64,000 nucleotides of DNA from Nonomuraea cavernae (GCF_014646355.1 NZ_BMNH01000017.1:94537-158536), one strand, 5' to 3'. Shown: positions 1 through 8,868, numbered from the stretch's first letter. Translations and numbers: made by a program. The notes: generated from the letters alone by a model not told the origin.

Positions 1-1
1 C

Positions 2-976
2 GCGGTGGAGGGCGTGCCGCCGTACGAACGCGACTCGTGGGCGGCGACGGTCGCGGCGGTGCTGCGTGACGAGCCCAGGCCGCCCACCCGGGCGGGAGCT
101 CTCCGTCCCGTGATCATGGGGTTGCTCACCCGCGACCCCCGGGCCCGGATGGGCGCCGACGAGGCCGCCGCGTCGCTGCGGAGGGCGTACGGCGAGGCGG
201 GCTCCACGGTCCCCGTCCGGCCGCGCCCCCGGCGGGGCGGCGGGCGCCCGATCGTCGTGGCCGCGGTCCTGGCCGTGACGGCCGCGCTGGCGACGGGCGC
301 CGTGCTGGCGATCCGCGGGACGGGCGCGCCGGACCCCGGCGCCACCGCCCTCGCGAGCGCCACCCCCGAGACCGGGCGCCCCTCCACCGGCGACCCCACG
401 CCCGCCTCCACCGGGCCGACCCCGACTGAGCCGACCCCCACCGGGCCGACCCCCACCGGCCCGACCCCCACCGGCCCGGCGACCTCCGCGGCGCCCACGC
501 CGGCCGCGACCGGCGGAGAGGTGCCCGCCGGCTGGCGCGCCTACCGCGACGCCGACGGCCGGTTCTCGATCGCTCTCCCCCGCGGCTGGCGGGCGACGAA
601 GCATCCCGTGAGAGACAGCGTCAGCGTGACGCGGCCCGGCTCGCCGGGGACTCTGATCGTCGAGTGGACCGTTCCCGAGCACCCCTGGACCGACCCGGCA
701 CGCCACTGGAAGAGCCTGGAGAAGACGATCCGCGACCGGGGCGAGTTCATCGCCTACCGGCGCATCGCCATCGACTCCACGACCTACCTGGGCCGCCCGG
801 CCGCCGACTGGGAGTTCACCAGGCAGCGCGACGGCACCGTGATCCACGTGATCAACCGGGGTTTCCGCACCGCCGGCGGCCGGCCGTTCGCCCTCTACTT
901 CGAGACCACCGAGGCCCGCTGGGAACGGGACCGCGGCTACTTCGACACGTTCGTCCAGACGTTCAGGCCGTCGTAG
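2..976 (+). CDS. Membrane Ser/Thr protein kinase, 3' part only
   Basis: The gene runs in from the left edge, so its start and most of its kinase domain are missing. The first ~65 residues match the end of a bacterial Hanks-type kinase C-lobe (GVPPYERDSW, then LLTRDPRARMGADEAAASL). A single membrane span follows near residues 80-105, then a Pro/Thr-rich linker with repeated PTGPT units. The last ~145 residues form a folded-looking extracytoplasmic domain (GWRAYRDADGRFSIALPRGW) of the kind often fused to actinobacterial kinases. Sensing of an external signal is inferred from this topology only. The catalytic loop is outside the window, so activity cannot be judged. A second kinase follows after azlCD. 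Confidence 0.8.
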   Translation, partial: AVEGVPPYERDSWAATVAAVLRDEPRPPTRAGALRPVIMGLLTRDPRARMGADEAAASLRRAYGEAGSTVPVRPRPRRGGGRPIVVAAVLAVTAALATGAVLAIRGTGAPDPGATALASATPETGRPSTGDPTPASTGPTPTEPTPTGPTPTGPTPTGPATSAAPTPAATGGEVPAGWRAYRDADGRFSIALPRGWRATKHPVRDSVSVTRPGSPGTLIVEWTVPEHPWTDPARHWKSLEKTIRDRGEFIAYRRIAIDSTTYLGRPAADWEFTRQRDGTVIHVINRGFRTAGGRPFALYFETTEARWERDRGYFDTFVQTFRPS

Positions 977-1041
977 CAGACGTCCTCGGGCAGTCGATCG
1001 GCGGACGCCGACGAATTCGGACAGCACATAATCTGTGCCAT

Positions 1042-1704
1042 ATGGACACAACAGGGTATCGTTCCGCCGCGATCCGGGACGGTCTGGGAGTGGGCGTGGC
1101 CGTCGGGCTGTCGGGGCTGGCCTTCGGCGCGGCGGCCATCACCGCCGGGCTCAGCGTGGCGCAGGCGTGCGTGCTGAGCCTGCTGACGTTCACCGGCGCC
1201 TCCCAGTTCGCGCTGGCCGGGGCGGTCGGCGCGGGCGGCAACCTGGTCGCCGCGTCCGCGGGCGCGCTCCTGCTCGGCGGCCGCAACACCCTGTACGGCC
1301 TGCGCATGGCGGACCTCCTGCGGGTACGCGGCCCGCGCAGGCTGCTGGCCGCGCACGGCGTGATCGACGAGACCGCCGCCGTCACCCTCGCCCAGCCCAC
1401 CCCGGCCGCCGCGCGGGCCGGATTCGTCACGACGTTCGCCAGCCTGTACATCACCTGGAACCTGTCCACCCTCGGCGGGGCGCTCGGCACCTCGTTCCTC
1501 GGCGACCCGGCCGTGCTGGGGCTGGACGTGGTCGGCCCGGCCACCTTCCTGGCGATCCTGTGGCCACGACTGGCCGCGAGCGCCGAGCTGAGGTGGCTGG
1601 CACTCGGCGGAGCGGCGATCGCGCTCGGCGCCACCCCGTTCCTCCCGCCGGGCGTCCCCGTGCTGCTGTCGGCCGCGGCCGTGCTCGTGGTGATGGCGCG
1701 ATGA
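1042..1704 (+). CDS. azlC: AzlC family branched-chain amino acid exporter, large subunit
   Basis: A 220-residue multi-span membrane protein of the AzlC/YgaZ family. The family pairs with AzlD/YgaH to export branched-chain amino acids and related compounds. The N-terminal hydrophobic part carries the typical run of small residues with TFTGASQFA near residue 50. I chose the ATG at 1042 because the frame upstream reads through the end of the preceding kinase gene and has no family similarity. The stop overlaps the azlD start as ATGA, so the two subunits are translationally coupled. The substrate is inferred from the family. Confidence 0.88.
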   Translation: MDTTGYRSAAIRDGLGVGVAVGLSGLAFGAAAITAGLSVAQACVLSLLTFTGASQFALAGAVGAGGNLVAASAGALLLGGRNTLYGLRMADLLRVRGPRRLLAAHGVIDETAAVTLAQPTPAAARAGFVTTFASLYITWNLSTLGGALGTSFLGDPAVLGLDVVGPATFLAILWPRLAASAELRWLALGGAAIALGATPFLPPGVPVLLSAAAVLVVMAR

Positions 1705-2012
1705 CGCTGTGGTGGGCGATCGCCGCCGTCTGCCTGGGCTGCTACGCGCTCAAGCTGGCCGGGCTCGCGGCGCCCCGGCGGATCCTCGACCATCCGGTGG
1801 TGAGCCGCTTCGCCGAGCTCGTGCCGGTGGCGCTGCTGGCCGCGCTCATCGCCGTGCAGATGTTCTCCGAGAACGGCGAGCTGCGTTTCGACCCGGCCCG
1901 CACCGCCGGCCTGGGCGGGGCCGTGGTCGCCCTGCTGCTTCGCGCGCCCTTTCTCGTCGTTCTGGCCACGGCGGCCGTGATTACCGCGCTTGTCCGGAGT
2001 TTTCTCGGGTAG
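1701..2012 (+). CDS. azlD: AzlD family branched-chain amino acid exporter, small subunit
   Basis: A 103-residue protein with about four hydrophobic segments, typical in size for AzlD/YgaH, the small partner of AzlC. The start ATG overlaps the azlC stop by four bases (ATGA). The motif PVALLAALIAVQ in the middle is typical of the family. A kinase gene begins 10 bases after the stop, so azlCD may be cotranscribed with it. Confidence 0.85.
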   Translation: MTLWWAIAAVCLGCYALKLAGLAAPRRILDHPVVSRFAELVPVALLAALIAVQMFSENGELRFDPARTAGLGGAVVALLLRAPFLVVLATAAVITALVRSFLG

Positions 2013-2021
2013 TCACGCCGC

Positions 2022-3359
2022 ATGTCCGAATCTGCGGGACTTGTCGGTGGGCGCTACCGACTCGTCAAGACCATCGGCTCGGGCGGCATGGGCACGGTGT
2101 GGCAGGCTCATGACGAGGTGCTCGGCAGGGATGTGGCACTGAAGGAGATCCACCCGCCCCACGAGCTGAACGGTCCCGAACGCGACGAGTTCACCATCCG
2201 GACCTTCCGCGAGGCCCGGGCGGCGGGACGCGTCGCGCATCCGGGCGTGGCCGCCGTCTACGACGTGCTGGAGGAGCACGGCCACCCCTGGATCGTCATG
2301 CAGCTGATCCCCTCCCGCACGCTGGGCGAGCTGGTACGCGACCAGGGTCCCCTGTCCCCCGCCGAGACCGCGGCCATCGGCGTCCAACTCCTGGAGGCGC
2401 TCCGCGCGGCGCACGCGGCGGGTGTGCTGCACCGGGACGTCAAGCCGGACAACGTGCTGCTGACCGACTCCGGCCGGGCGGTGCTGACCGATTTCGGGAT
2501 CGCCACCACCGAGGACGAGGCTCCCGTCACCAGGACCGGCATCCTCGTCGGCACGCCCGCCTTCATGGCGCCGGAGCGGGCGGCGGGCGGCCGGGCGCAC
2601 GCCGCCTCAGACCTGTGGTCGGTCGGGGTGACGCTCTACGTCGCGGTCGAGGGGCGCTCACCGTTCCAGCGCCCGCACGCCCTGGCCACCCTGGGCGCGG
2701 TCATGCACTCCGAACCCGATCCGATGGCCCGGGCGGGCGCGCTCGCGCCGGTCGTGCTGGGGCTGCTGCGCAAGAACCCGGCCGAGCGGCTGTCGCTGGA
2801 CGAGGCCGAGCGCCGGCTGCACGCGATCATGACCGGGACCGCGCCCGAGCCGACCGCGTCCCTGGACGTCCCGCCCCCCGTCCCCGCCCGGCCGGCCGGG
2901 CCGAACCGCCGGATGCCGCTCGCGGTGCTCGCGGCCGGCGCCATCGTCGTCGCGCTCACCACGGGCGGCATGGCGTGGCTGTCGCACCGCGACTCCGGTG
3001 CCCGCCCGCCCGCGTCGACGCCGGCCGGCAGCCCCACCGCGATGCCCTCCAGCTCGGGACCGACTCCGGCTCCCACGGACGCGTCGCCGGAGCGGACGGT
3101 CACCACTCCGGGAGATCGGCGGGTGCGGAACGCCGGCCCGTCGTCCGGCTCGCCGGAGGGCCGGCCGGAGTCGTCCGGCCCCCGCCAGAAGACCACCCGG
3201 GGGCCCAGCCGCGAACCCACCAGGAAACCGGCCCCCACCACGTCGAAGTCCGACGACGACAAGCCCGCCTCGCGGACCCCCGGGCAGGTCGAGCCCTCCG
3301 ACAACGGCCGCAAGGGCAAGAAGCCCAAGAAGCCCAAGAAGGACAAGAAAGACGGCTGA
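2022..3359 (+). CDS. Membrane Ser/Thr protein kinase with low-complexity outer domain
   Basis: A complete Hanks-type kinase of 445 residues. The glycine loop IGSGGMGTVW is near residue 18, the ATP lysine is K41 (VALKEI), the catalytic loop HRDVKPDN starts at 137, DFG is at 157-159 and APE-like MAPERA follows. One membrane span lies near residues 293-316 (LAVLAAGAIVVALTT). The outside part has no recognisable PASTA, NHL or other sensor domain: it is a disordered Pro/Ser/Thr/Arg-rich stretch ending in a strongly basic Lys tail (KPKKPKKDKKDG). The start is an ATG 10 bases after azlD. All catalytic residues are present, so it should be active; its substrates are unknown. Confidence 0.9.
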   Translation: MSESAGLVGGRYRLVKTIGSGGMGTVWQAHDEVLGRDVALKEIHPPHELNGPERDEFTIRTFREARAAGRVAHPGVAAVYDVLEEHGHPWIVMQLIPSRTLGELVRDQGPLSPAETAAIGVQLLEALRAAHAAGVLHRDVKPDNVLLTDSGRAVLTDFGIATTEDEAPVTRTGILVGTPAFMAPERAAGGRAHAASDLWSVGVTLYVAVEGRSPFQRPHALATLGAVMHSEPDPMARAGALAPVVLGLLRKNPAERLSLDEAERRLHAIMTGTAPEPTASLDVPPPVPARPAGPNRRMPLAVLAAGAIVVALTTGGMAWLSHRDSGARPPASTPAGSPTAMPSSSGPTPAPTDASPERTVTTPGDRRVRNAGPSSGSPEGRPESSGPRQKTTRGPSREPTRKPAPTTSKSDDDKPASRTPGQVEPSDNGRKGKKPKKPKKDKKDG

Positions 3360-3368
3360 CCCGCGGGC

Positions 3369-4298
3369 TCAGGACTCGGCGCGGACGATGTCGAGCGCCT
3401 TCTGCAGGTCATCGGGGTAGTCGGTGCCGAAGGAGATCCACTCGCCGCTGCCGGGATGCTCGAAGCCGAGCGCCACCGCGTGCAGCCACTGGCGGGTGAG
3501 GCCCAGCCGGGCCGCGATCGTCGGATCGGCGCCGTACATCAGGTCACCCACGCACGGGTGGCGCAGCGCCGACATGTGCACCCGGATCTGGTGGGTGCGG
3601 CCGGTCTCCAGCTTGATGTCGAGCAGCGACGCCGCCCGGAACGCCTCGATCGTGTCGTAGTGGGTGATCGACGGCTTGCCGCCCGCGACGACCGCGAACC
3701 TGCCGTCGCCGGACGGGTGCCGGTCGATGGGCGCGTCCACGGTGCCCCGGAACGGGTCGGGATGCCCCTGGACCAGCGCGTGGTAGCGCTTGTCGACCGT
3801 ACGCTCCTTGAAGGCGCGCTTCAGGTGGGAGTAGGCACGCTCGCTCTTGGCCACCACCATCGCGCCCGTGGTGTTGGCGTCGAGCCGGTGCACGATGCCC
3901 TGGCGTTCGGCCGCGCCGCTGGTGGTGATCGTGTGGCCGGCGCCGAGCAGCCCGCCGAGCACCGTCGGGCCGGTCCAGCCGACGGTCGGGTGGGCGGCCA
4001 CCCCGATGGGCTTGTTGACCACGACGATGTCGTCGTCCTCGTGCACCACGCGCATGCCGGGCACGGGCTCGGCGACCGGCATCGGTGCCACCACCGGCGG
4101 CGGGAGCGTCACGTCGAGCCAGGCGCCCGCGTGCACCCGGTCGGACTTGGCCGGGTGCCGGCCGTCGACCAGCACCTCACCGGCGACGATCAGCTCGGCC
4201 GCGCGGGTACGGGAGAACCCGAACAGGCGCGAGAGCGCGGCGTCGAGCCGTTCGCCCTCCAGCCCGTCGGGCACGGGCAGGCTACGCTGCTCGGCCAC
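3369..4298 (-). CDS. rluD: RluD-family 23S rRNA pseudouridine synthase
   Basis: A 309-residue RluA/RluD-type pseudouridine synthase. An N-terminal S4-like RNA-binding segment (LDAALSRLFGFSRTRAAELI, then VLVDG) is followed by the synthase domain with the catalytic-Asp motif HRLDANTTG. The chosen start is GTG at 4298, preceded by GAGGGAGGG. An upstream ATG would add 49 unrelated residues encoded inside lspA. The gene overlaps the end of lspA by 17 bases, the usual lspA-rluD pairing. It converges on the kinase gene with only 9 bases between stops. RluD rather than another RluA-type enzyme is inferred from the S4 domain and lspA linkage. Confidence 0.88.
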   Translation of the reverse strand: MAEQRSLPVPDGLEGERLDAALSRLFGFSRTRAAELIVAGEVLVDGRHPAKSDRVHAGAWLDVTLPPPVVAPMPVAEPVPGMRVVHEDDDIVVVNKPIGVAAHPTVGWTGPTVLGGLLGAGHTITTSGAAERQGIVHRLDANTTGAMVVAKSERAYSHLKRAFKERTVDKRYHALVQGHPDPFRGTVDAPIDRHPSGDGRFAVVAGGKPSITHYDTIEAFRAASLLDIKLETGRTHQIRVHMSALRHPCVGDLMYGADPTIAARLGLTRQWLHAVALGFEHPGSGEWISFGTDYPDDLQKALDIVRAES

Positions 4299-4869
4299 TC
4301 TTGCCCTCCCTCGTGCCGTCGATCTGGTAGCCCCGCCAGGCCAGGACCACGGCCAGGATCCCGCCGCAGACGATCGCCGAGTCGGCGATGTTGAACACCG
4401 GGAAGTAGTCGATGACCGGGAACCTGCCGGGCAGCACCTCGACAAAGTCGACGACGTGCCCCTGGAACTGCGTGTCCCTGCCGATCCCCGACGGGTAGCG
4501 CAGGAGCCGGTCGGTCAGGTTGCCGAGCGCCCCGCCGAGCAGCAGGCCCAGCGTGAGCGCCCACGGGACGCTGCCCAGTTTACGGGCGGTGCGGATGATG
4601 GCCACCACCACGCCCACGGCGATGAAGGTGAAGACGATCGTCATTCCGGTGCCGATGCTGAAGGCGGCACCGGAATTGAAGATCACTCTGAACTGCAGCA
4701 CGCCCTCGATCACGACCAGCGGCGGCTTGCCCTCCAGGGCACGCAGCACCAGGGTCTTGGTGATCAGATCGGCCGCGTAGATCACGACGGCCAGTCCGAC
4801 GAGGACCGCGGCGAGACGTCCGCGCCGTCCGCCTACCGGCGTTCCTCCCTCTGCTTGCAGGCCACGCAC
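4282..4869 (-). CDS. lspA: Lipoprotein signal peptidase
   Basis: Signal peptidase II, the membrane aspartyl protease that cleaves prolipoproteins after lipid attachment. Four hydrophobic segments are visible. Both catalytic Asp motifs are present: GNLTDRLLRYPSG and VFNIADSAI. The start is uncertain. GTG at 4869 has GAGGG nine bases upstream and gives 195 residues, close to family length, but overlaps the preceding DksA-like gene by 37 bases. Longer starts up to 4932 exist. It lies in a DksA-lspA-rluD operon. Confidence 0.88.
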   Translation of the reverse strand: MRGLQAEGGTPVGGRRGRLAAVLVGLAVVIYAADLITKTLVLRALEGKPPLVVIEGVLQFRVIFNSGAAFSIGTGMTIVFTFIAVGVVVAIIRTARKLGSVPWALTLGLLLGGALGNLTDRLLRYPSGIGRDTQFQGHVVDFVEVLPGRFPVIDYFPVFNIADSAIVCGGILAVVLAWRGYQIDGTREGKSGRAA

Positions 4870-5222
4870 AGCGTCGCCCTCGGGAACGCCTGCAGACGTT
4901 CCTTGCCGATCGGCTTGTGGCACGATTCGCACACTCCATAGGTCCCTGCGTCGATCCTGGCGATCGCACGTTCGTTCTGCGCGACCAGGTCGCGTGCATT
5001 CAGGGTAAGGGCGATCTCGCGTTCCCGCTCGTACGTCTTGGCTCCGGCGTCCGCCTGGTCGTCACCGGCACCCTGGGTCACATCGCCGGAGGCGATCTCC
5101 GACTCGTGCCGGAGGATGTCGGTGTTGAGTTCGTCGATCTCCGTCTTCAGGGCGCCGCGTACCTCGGCCAGCTCCTCTTGCGACCACATCGCCGGTGTAG
5201 CGGTCTGCGTGACTGCCGCCAT
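4833..5222 (-). CDS. DksA/TraR-family zinc-finger protein
   Basis: A 129-residue protein with an N-terminal helical region and a C-terminal four-Cys zinc finger (CESCHKPIG, then CVACKQREE), the TraR/DksA C4 type. Family members bind RNA polymerase through its secondary channel. In actinobacteria such small proteins sit beside lspA, and their role is less clear than E. coli DksA. The start at 5222 has GGAGG six bases upstream; the in-frame ATG at 5234 has none. Confidence 0.85.
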   Translation of the reverse strand: MAAVTQTATPAMWSQEELAEVRGALKTEIDELNTDILRHESEIASGDVTQGAGDDQADAGAKTYEREREIALTLNARDLVAQNERAIARIDAGTYGVCESCHKPIGKERLQAFPRATLCVACKQREERR

Positions 5223-5479
5223 GGCTGCCTCCATTGCTGATCAAGGCCGTGAATGGTGCGGGCAGCTTAGGTGCCCCCATAACGGATCGACAAACGACCC
5301 GCCGGGTCGTTTACCTCCCCCGTACTATCCCGCCCCGCCCTCTCAACTCCCCCTCAGCAGCGCCCATTCCCTCATCTTTGACGGCGTTTACGACTTCCGT
5401 ACCGGAGACAGGATCGTCACCGGCCAAACCAGGAAGCCTTTGCCTCCGACCTGCGTTATGGTGTGAAGGCTGCAAGGCG

Positions 5480-5668
5480 TCGATGGGGCCCCATGTGAGG
5501 GACATCACCCCGGAGCCGCCGGAAGAACGGCTTCCCCGAAGCTCACTAGACCCGGCCGCAGCCCGAACGAAGAGGGCCTCTCCGAGGCCAAGAAGGGTGG
5601 TACCGCGGGGCCGCACGTCGGCTTCGTCCCTTCACGCAGCCCTGTAGCCAGTGATCGCGTGGAGGCCC
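5480..5668 (+). promoter_or_regulatory. T-box riboswitch upstream of ileS (ultrashort stem I type)
   Basis: The T-box core AGGGTGGTACCGCGG lies at 5594-5608. Its UGGU can pair with the 3' end of tRNA-Ile (discriminator A). About 90 bases upstream, a short hairpin region (GGGGCCCCATGTGAGGG...CACCCCGG) holds an ATC triplet at 5504-5506, a good Ile specifier candidate. The layout fits the ultrashort stem I T-boxes known in front of actinobacterial ileS, which act on translation. No intrinsic terminator with a U-tract is visible, and the ileS Shine-Dalgarno site (GTGGAGG at 5659-5665) lies just downstream, consistent with sequestration. Outer limits are approximate. Confidence 0.85.
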
Positions 5669-5675
5669 GCCCGAG

Positions 5676-8600
5676 ATGTCTTCCCCTACGTTCCGCTCTC
5701 TTCCCGCGCAGGTCGACCTGCCCGCGCTCGAGCGTGAGGTCCTCGACCGGTGGCGGGACGGCAAGATCTTCGAGCGTTCCGTCGAGCAGAACGACGGCAA
5801 CCCGGCCTGGGTCTTCTACGAGGGCCCGCCCACCGCCAACGGCCTGCCCGGCGTCCACCACGTCGAGGCCCGCGTCTTCAAGGACCTCTTCCCCCGCTAC
5901 AAGTCGATGCGCGGCTTCAGCGTGCCGCGCAAGGCCGGCTGGGACTGCCACGGCCTGCCGGTCGAGGTCGGCGTGGAGAAGGAGCTCGGCCTCGCCGGCA
6001 AGAAGGACATCGAGGACTACGGCATCGCCGAGTTCAACGACAAGTGCCGTGAGTCGGTGCTGCGTCACGTCGACGCGTTCGAGCAGATGACCGAGCGGAT
6101 GGGCTACTGGATCGACCTGTCCACCGCCTACCGGACCATGGATCCGTCCTACATCGAGTCGGTGTGGTGGTCGCTCAAGGTCGTCTTCGACAAGGGGCTG
6201 CTGTTCCGCGACTTCCGCATCACCCCCTACTGCCCGCGTTGCGGCACCGGCCTGTCCGACCACGAGCTGGGCCAGCCGGGCGGCTACGAGACCGTGTCCA
6301 GCCCGTCCGTCTACGTCCGCATGCCCGTGACCTCCGGCCCGCTGGCCGAGCTGGACGCCTCGCTGCTGGTCTGGACGACGACGCCGTGGACCCTGGTGTC
6401 CAACACCGCGGTCGCCGTGCACCCCGACGTGACCTACGTCGCCGCGCGCACCCCCGGCGGTGAGGTGCTGGTGGTGGCCGAGCCGCTGCTGGCGGTGCTC
6501 GGCGAGGGCGTCACCGAGGTCGCCCGCCTCTCCGGCCGCGAGCTGGAGCGCACCCCCTACTCCCGCCCCTTCGACCTGGTCGACATCCCGGGCTCCCACT
6601 ACGTGGTGCTCGGCGACTACGTCACCGTCGAGGACGGCACCGGCCTGGTCCACCAGGCGCCCGCGTTCGGCGCCGACGACCTGGCCGTGACCAAGCGGTA
6701 CGACATGCCGGTCGTCAACCCGATCGGCCCCGACGGACGCTTCCTCGACGACGTGCCGATGGTCGGCGGGCAGTTCTTCAAGGACGCCGACGAGGCGCTC
6801 ACCGACGATCTGCGGGAGCGGGGCCTGCTGTTCCGCGGCGGCCACTTCGAGCACAGCTACCCCCACTGCTGGCGCTGCCACACGCCGCTGCTCTACTACG
6901 CGCTCCCCTCCTGGTACATCCGCACCACCGCGGTCAAGGACCAGCTGCTGGCGGAGAACTCCACGACCAACTGGTACCCCGAGACGATCAAGTGGGGCCG
7001 GTTCGGCGAGTGGCTGCGCAACAACGTCGACTGGTCGCTGTCGCGCTCGCGCTACTGGGGCACACCGCTGCCGCTGTGGGTGTGCTCGGCCGACGAGTCC
7101 CACGTGACGTGCGTGGGCTCGATGGACGAGCTGGGCGCCCTGGCCGGCCGCGACGTGTCCGCGCTCGACCCGCACCGCCCCTACGTCGACGACGTGACCC
7201 TCCCCTGCCCCACCTGCGGCGCCGAGGCGCGCCGGGTGCCCGACGTCATCGACGCCTGGTACGACTCCGGCTCCATGCCCTTCGCCCAGTGGGGCGCCCG
7301 GGGCAAGCCCGAGGGCGTCTACCCGGCGCAGTTCATCTGCGAGGCGACCGACCAGACCCGTGGCTGGTTCTACTCGCTGATGGCCGTCGGCACCCTGGTC
7401 TTCGGCCAGTCGTCCTACGAGAACGTGCTCTGCCTCGGGCTCATCCTGGCCGAGGACGGCCGCAAGATGAGCAAGCACCTCGGCAACGTGCTGGAGCCCA
7501 TCTCGCTGATGGACGAGCACGGCGCCGACGCGCTGCGCTGGTTCATGGCCTGCTCGGGCTCCCCCTGGGCAGCCCGGCGCGTGGGCCACAACACGCTGGA
7601 GGAGATCGTCCGCAAGGTCCTGCTGACCTACTGGAACACCGCCTCCTTCTTCACCCTCTACGCGGGCGCCGAGTCGTGGTCGCCCGCGATGCTCGCGGAC
7701 GCGCTGCCCGCGTCCGAGCGCCCGTTGCTCGACCGGTGGGCGCTGGCCGAGCTGCACCGCACGGTGGCCGACGTCACGGCCTCGCTCGACGAGTACGACA
7801 CCCAGCGCGCCGGCCGCAGGCTCGCCGAGTTCCTCGACGACCTGTCCAACTGGTACGTCCGCCGCTCGCGCCGCCGCTTCTGGCAGGGCTCGCGGGAGGC
7901 GTTCGCGACCCTGTACGAGTGCCTGGAGACGGTCACCCGGCTGATGGCGCCCATCACGCCGTTCGTCACCGACTACCTGTGGGACGTGCTGCGGGCCGAT
8001 GACGCCCCGTCCTCGGTGCACCTGGCCTCCTGGCCGGCCGTGCGGGAGGACCTGCTCGACCCGGCGCTGTCGGAGCAGATGGCGCTCGTCCGCCGCCTGG
8101 TGGAGCTGGGCCGCTCGGCCCGCGCGTCCTCCGGGGTCAAGACCCGCCAGCCGCTCGGCCGCGCGCTCGTCGGGGCGCACGGCTGGCCGGCGCTCCCGCC
8201 CGAGCTCCGCGCTCTCATCGCCGACGAGCTGAACGTCCAGGCACTGGAGGACATGTCCGGCTTCAGCGCCGATCTCGTGTCCTACACGGTCAAGCCCAAT
8301 TTCCGTGCGCTCGGCAAGCGCTTCGGCTCCCAGACCAAGCTGGTGGCCGCCGCGGTGACCTCCGCCGACTCCACCACGCTGGCCCGCGCCCTGCGCTCGG
8401 GCGCCACGGTGACCGTCGAGGCGGGCGAGCTCGGCCCGGTCTCGCTGGGCCCTGACGAGGTGATCGTCACCGAACAGCCCCGCTCGGGCTGGGCGGTGGA
8501 GACCGGCGCGGTCGACACGGGCACCGGCGAGACGGTCGCGCTCGACCTGGAGCTGACCGACGAGCTACGCCGCGCCGGCCTGCTGCGCGAGGTCATCCGC

Positions 8601-8822
8601 CTGGTGCAGGAGGCCCGCAAGTCCACCGGCCTGTCCATCACCGACCGCATCGACCTGTGGTGGACCGCCTCCGGCCCCGACCTCGCCGAAGCCCTGCGCT
8701 CCGGTGCCGGCCCGGTGGCGGACGAGGTGCTGGCCACGTCGGTCACGGAGGGATCCGAGCCTGGCCTGCCCTCCCACACCGACGCGGACCTGGGCCTGAC
8801 CTTCCAGCTCCGCCGCTCCTGA
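5676..8822 (+). CDS. ileS: Isoleucyl-tRNA synthetase, IleRS2 type
   Basis: A 1048-residue class I synthetase that charges tRNA-Ile. Length and C-terminal extension fit the eukaryote-like IleRS2 clade, usually mupirocin-tolerant. The nucleotide-binding signature, normally HxGH, reads GVHH at residues 59-62 (PPTANGLPGVHH). The second signature is intact as DGRKMSKHLGN near residue 600. An editing (CP1) domain and Cys pairs (CPRCGTG, CPTCGAE) are visible. The ATG at 5676 has GGAGG upstream and follows the T-box leader. A strong hairpin at 8832 probably ends transcription. Confidence 0.95.
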   Translation: MSSPTFRSLPAQVDLPALEREVLDRWRDGKIFERSVEQNDGNPAWVFYEGPPTANGLPGVHHVEARVFKDLFPRYKSMRGFSVPRKAGWDCHGLPVEVGVEKELGLAGKKDIEDYGIAEFNDKCRESVLRHVDAFEQMTERMGYWIDLSTAYRTMDPSYIESVWWSLKVVFDKGLLFRDFRITPYCPRCGTGLSDHELGQPGGYETVSSPSVYVRMPVTSGPLAELDASLLVWTTTPWTLVSNTAVAVHPDVTYVAARTPGGEVLVVAEPLLAVLGEGVTEVARLSGRELERTPYSRPFDLVDIPGSHYVVLGDYVTVEDGTGLVHQAPAFGADDLAVTKRYDMPVVNPIGPDGRFLDDVPMVGGQFFKDADEALTDDLRERGLLFRGGHFEHSYPHCWRCHTPLLYYALPSWYIRTTAVKDQLLAENSTTNWYPETIKWGRFGEWLRNNVDWSLSRSRYWGTPLPLWVCSADESHVTCVGSMDELGALAGRDVSALDPHRPYVDDVTLPCPTCGAEARRVPDVIDAWYDSGSMPFAQWGARGKPEGVYPAQFICEATDQTRGWFYSLMAVGTLVFGQSSYENVLCLGLILAEDGRKMSKHLGNVLEPISLMDEHGADALRWFMACSGSPWAARRVGHNTLEEIVRKVLLTYWNTASFFTLYAGAESWSPAMLADALPASERPLLDRWALAELHRTVADVTASLDEYDTQRAGRRLAEFLDDLSNWYVRRSRRRFWQGSREAFATLYECLETVTRLMAPITPFVTDYLWDVLRADDAPSSVHLASWPAVREDLLDPALSEQMALVRRLVELGRSARASSGVKTRQPLGRALVGAHGWPALPPELRALIADELNVQALEDMSGFSADLVSYTVKPNFRALGKRFGSQTKLVAAAVTSADSTTLARALRSGATVTVEAGELGPVSLGPDEVIVTEQPRSGWAVETGAVDTGTGETVALDLELTDELRRAGLLREVIRLVQEARKSTGLSITDRIDLWWTASGPDLAEALRSGAGPVADEVLATSVTEGSEPGLPSHTDADLGLTFQLRRS

Positions 8823-8831
8823 CGGCCTATC

Positions 8832-8868
8832 GCCCGGGCGTGCTCTCCCACGGGGAGCACGCCCGGGC
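8832..8868 (+). terminator. Strong hairpin after ileS
   Basis: A perfect 14-bp inverted repeat (arms 8832-8845 and 8855-8868, arm GCCCGGGCGTGCTC) with a 9-base loop starts 10 bases after the ileS stop. There is no T-tract, as is common for hairpin terminators in high-GC actinomycetes. Confidence 0.8.

Noticed and set aside
5378..5461. A sigma-70 promoter for ileS (TTGACG with candidate -10s)
   Set aside because: No -10 with acceptable sequence lies at 16-18 bases; too weak to list.
5505..8180. An 891-codon open frame on the minus strand across ileS
   Set aside because: It is antisense to a clear synthetase and has the His/Gly/Arg-rich composition typical of high-GC antisense frames.
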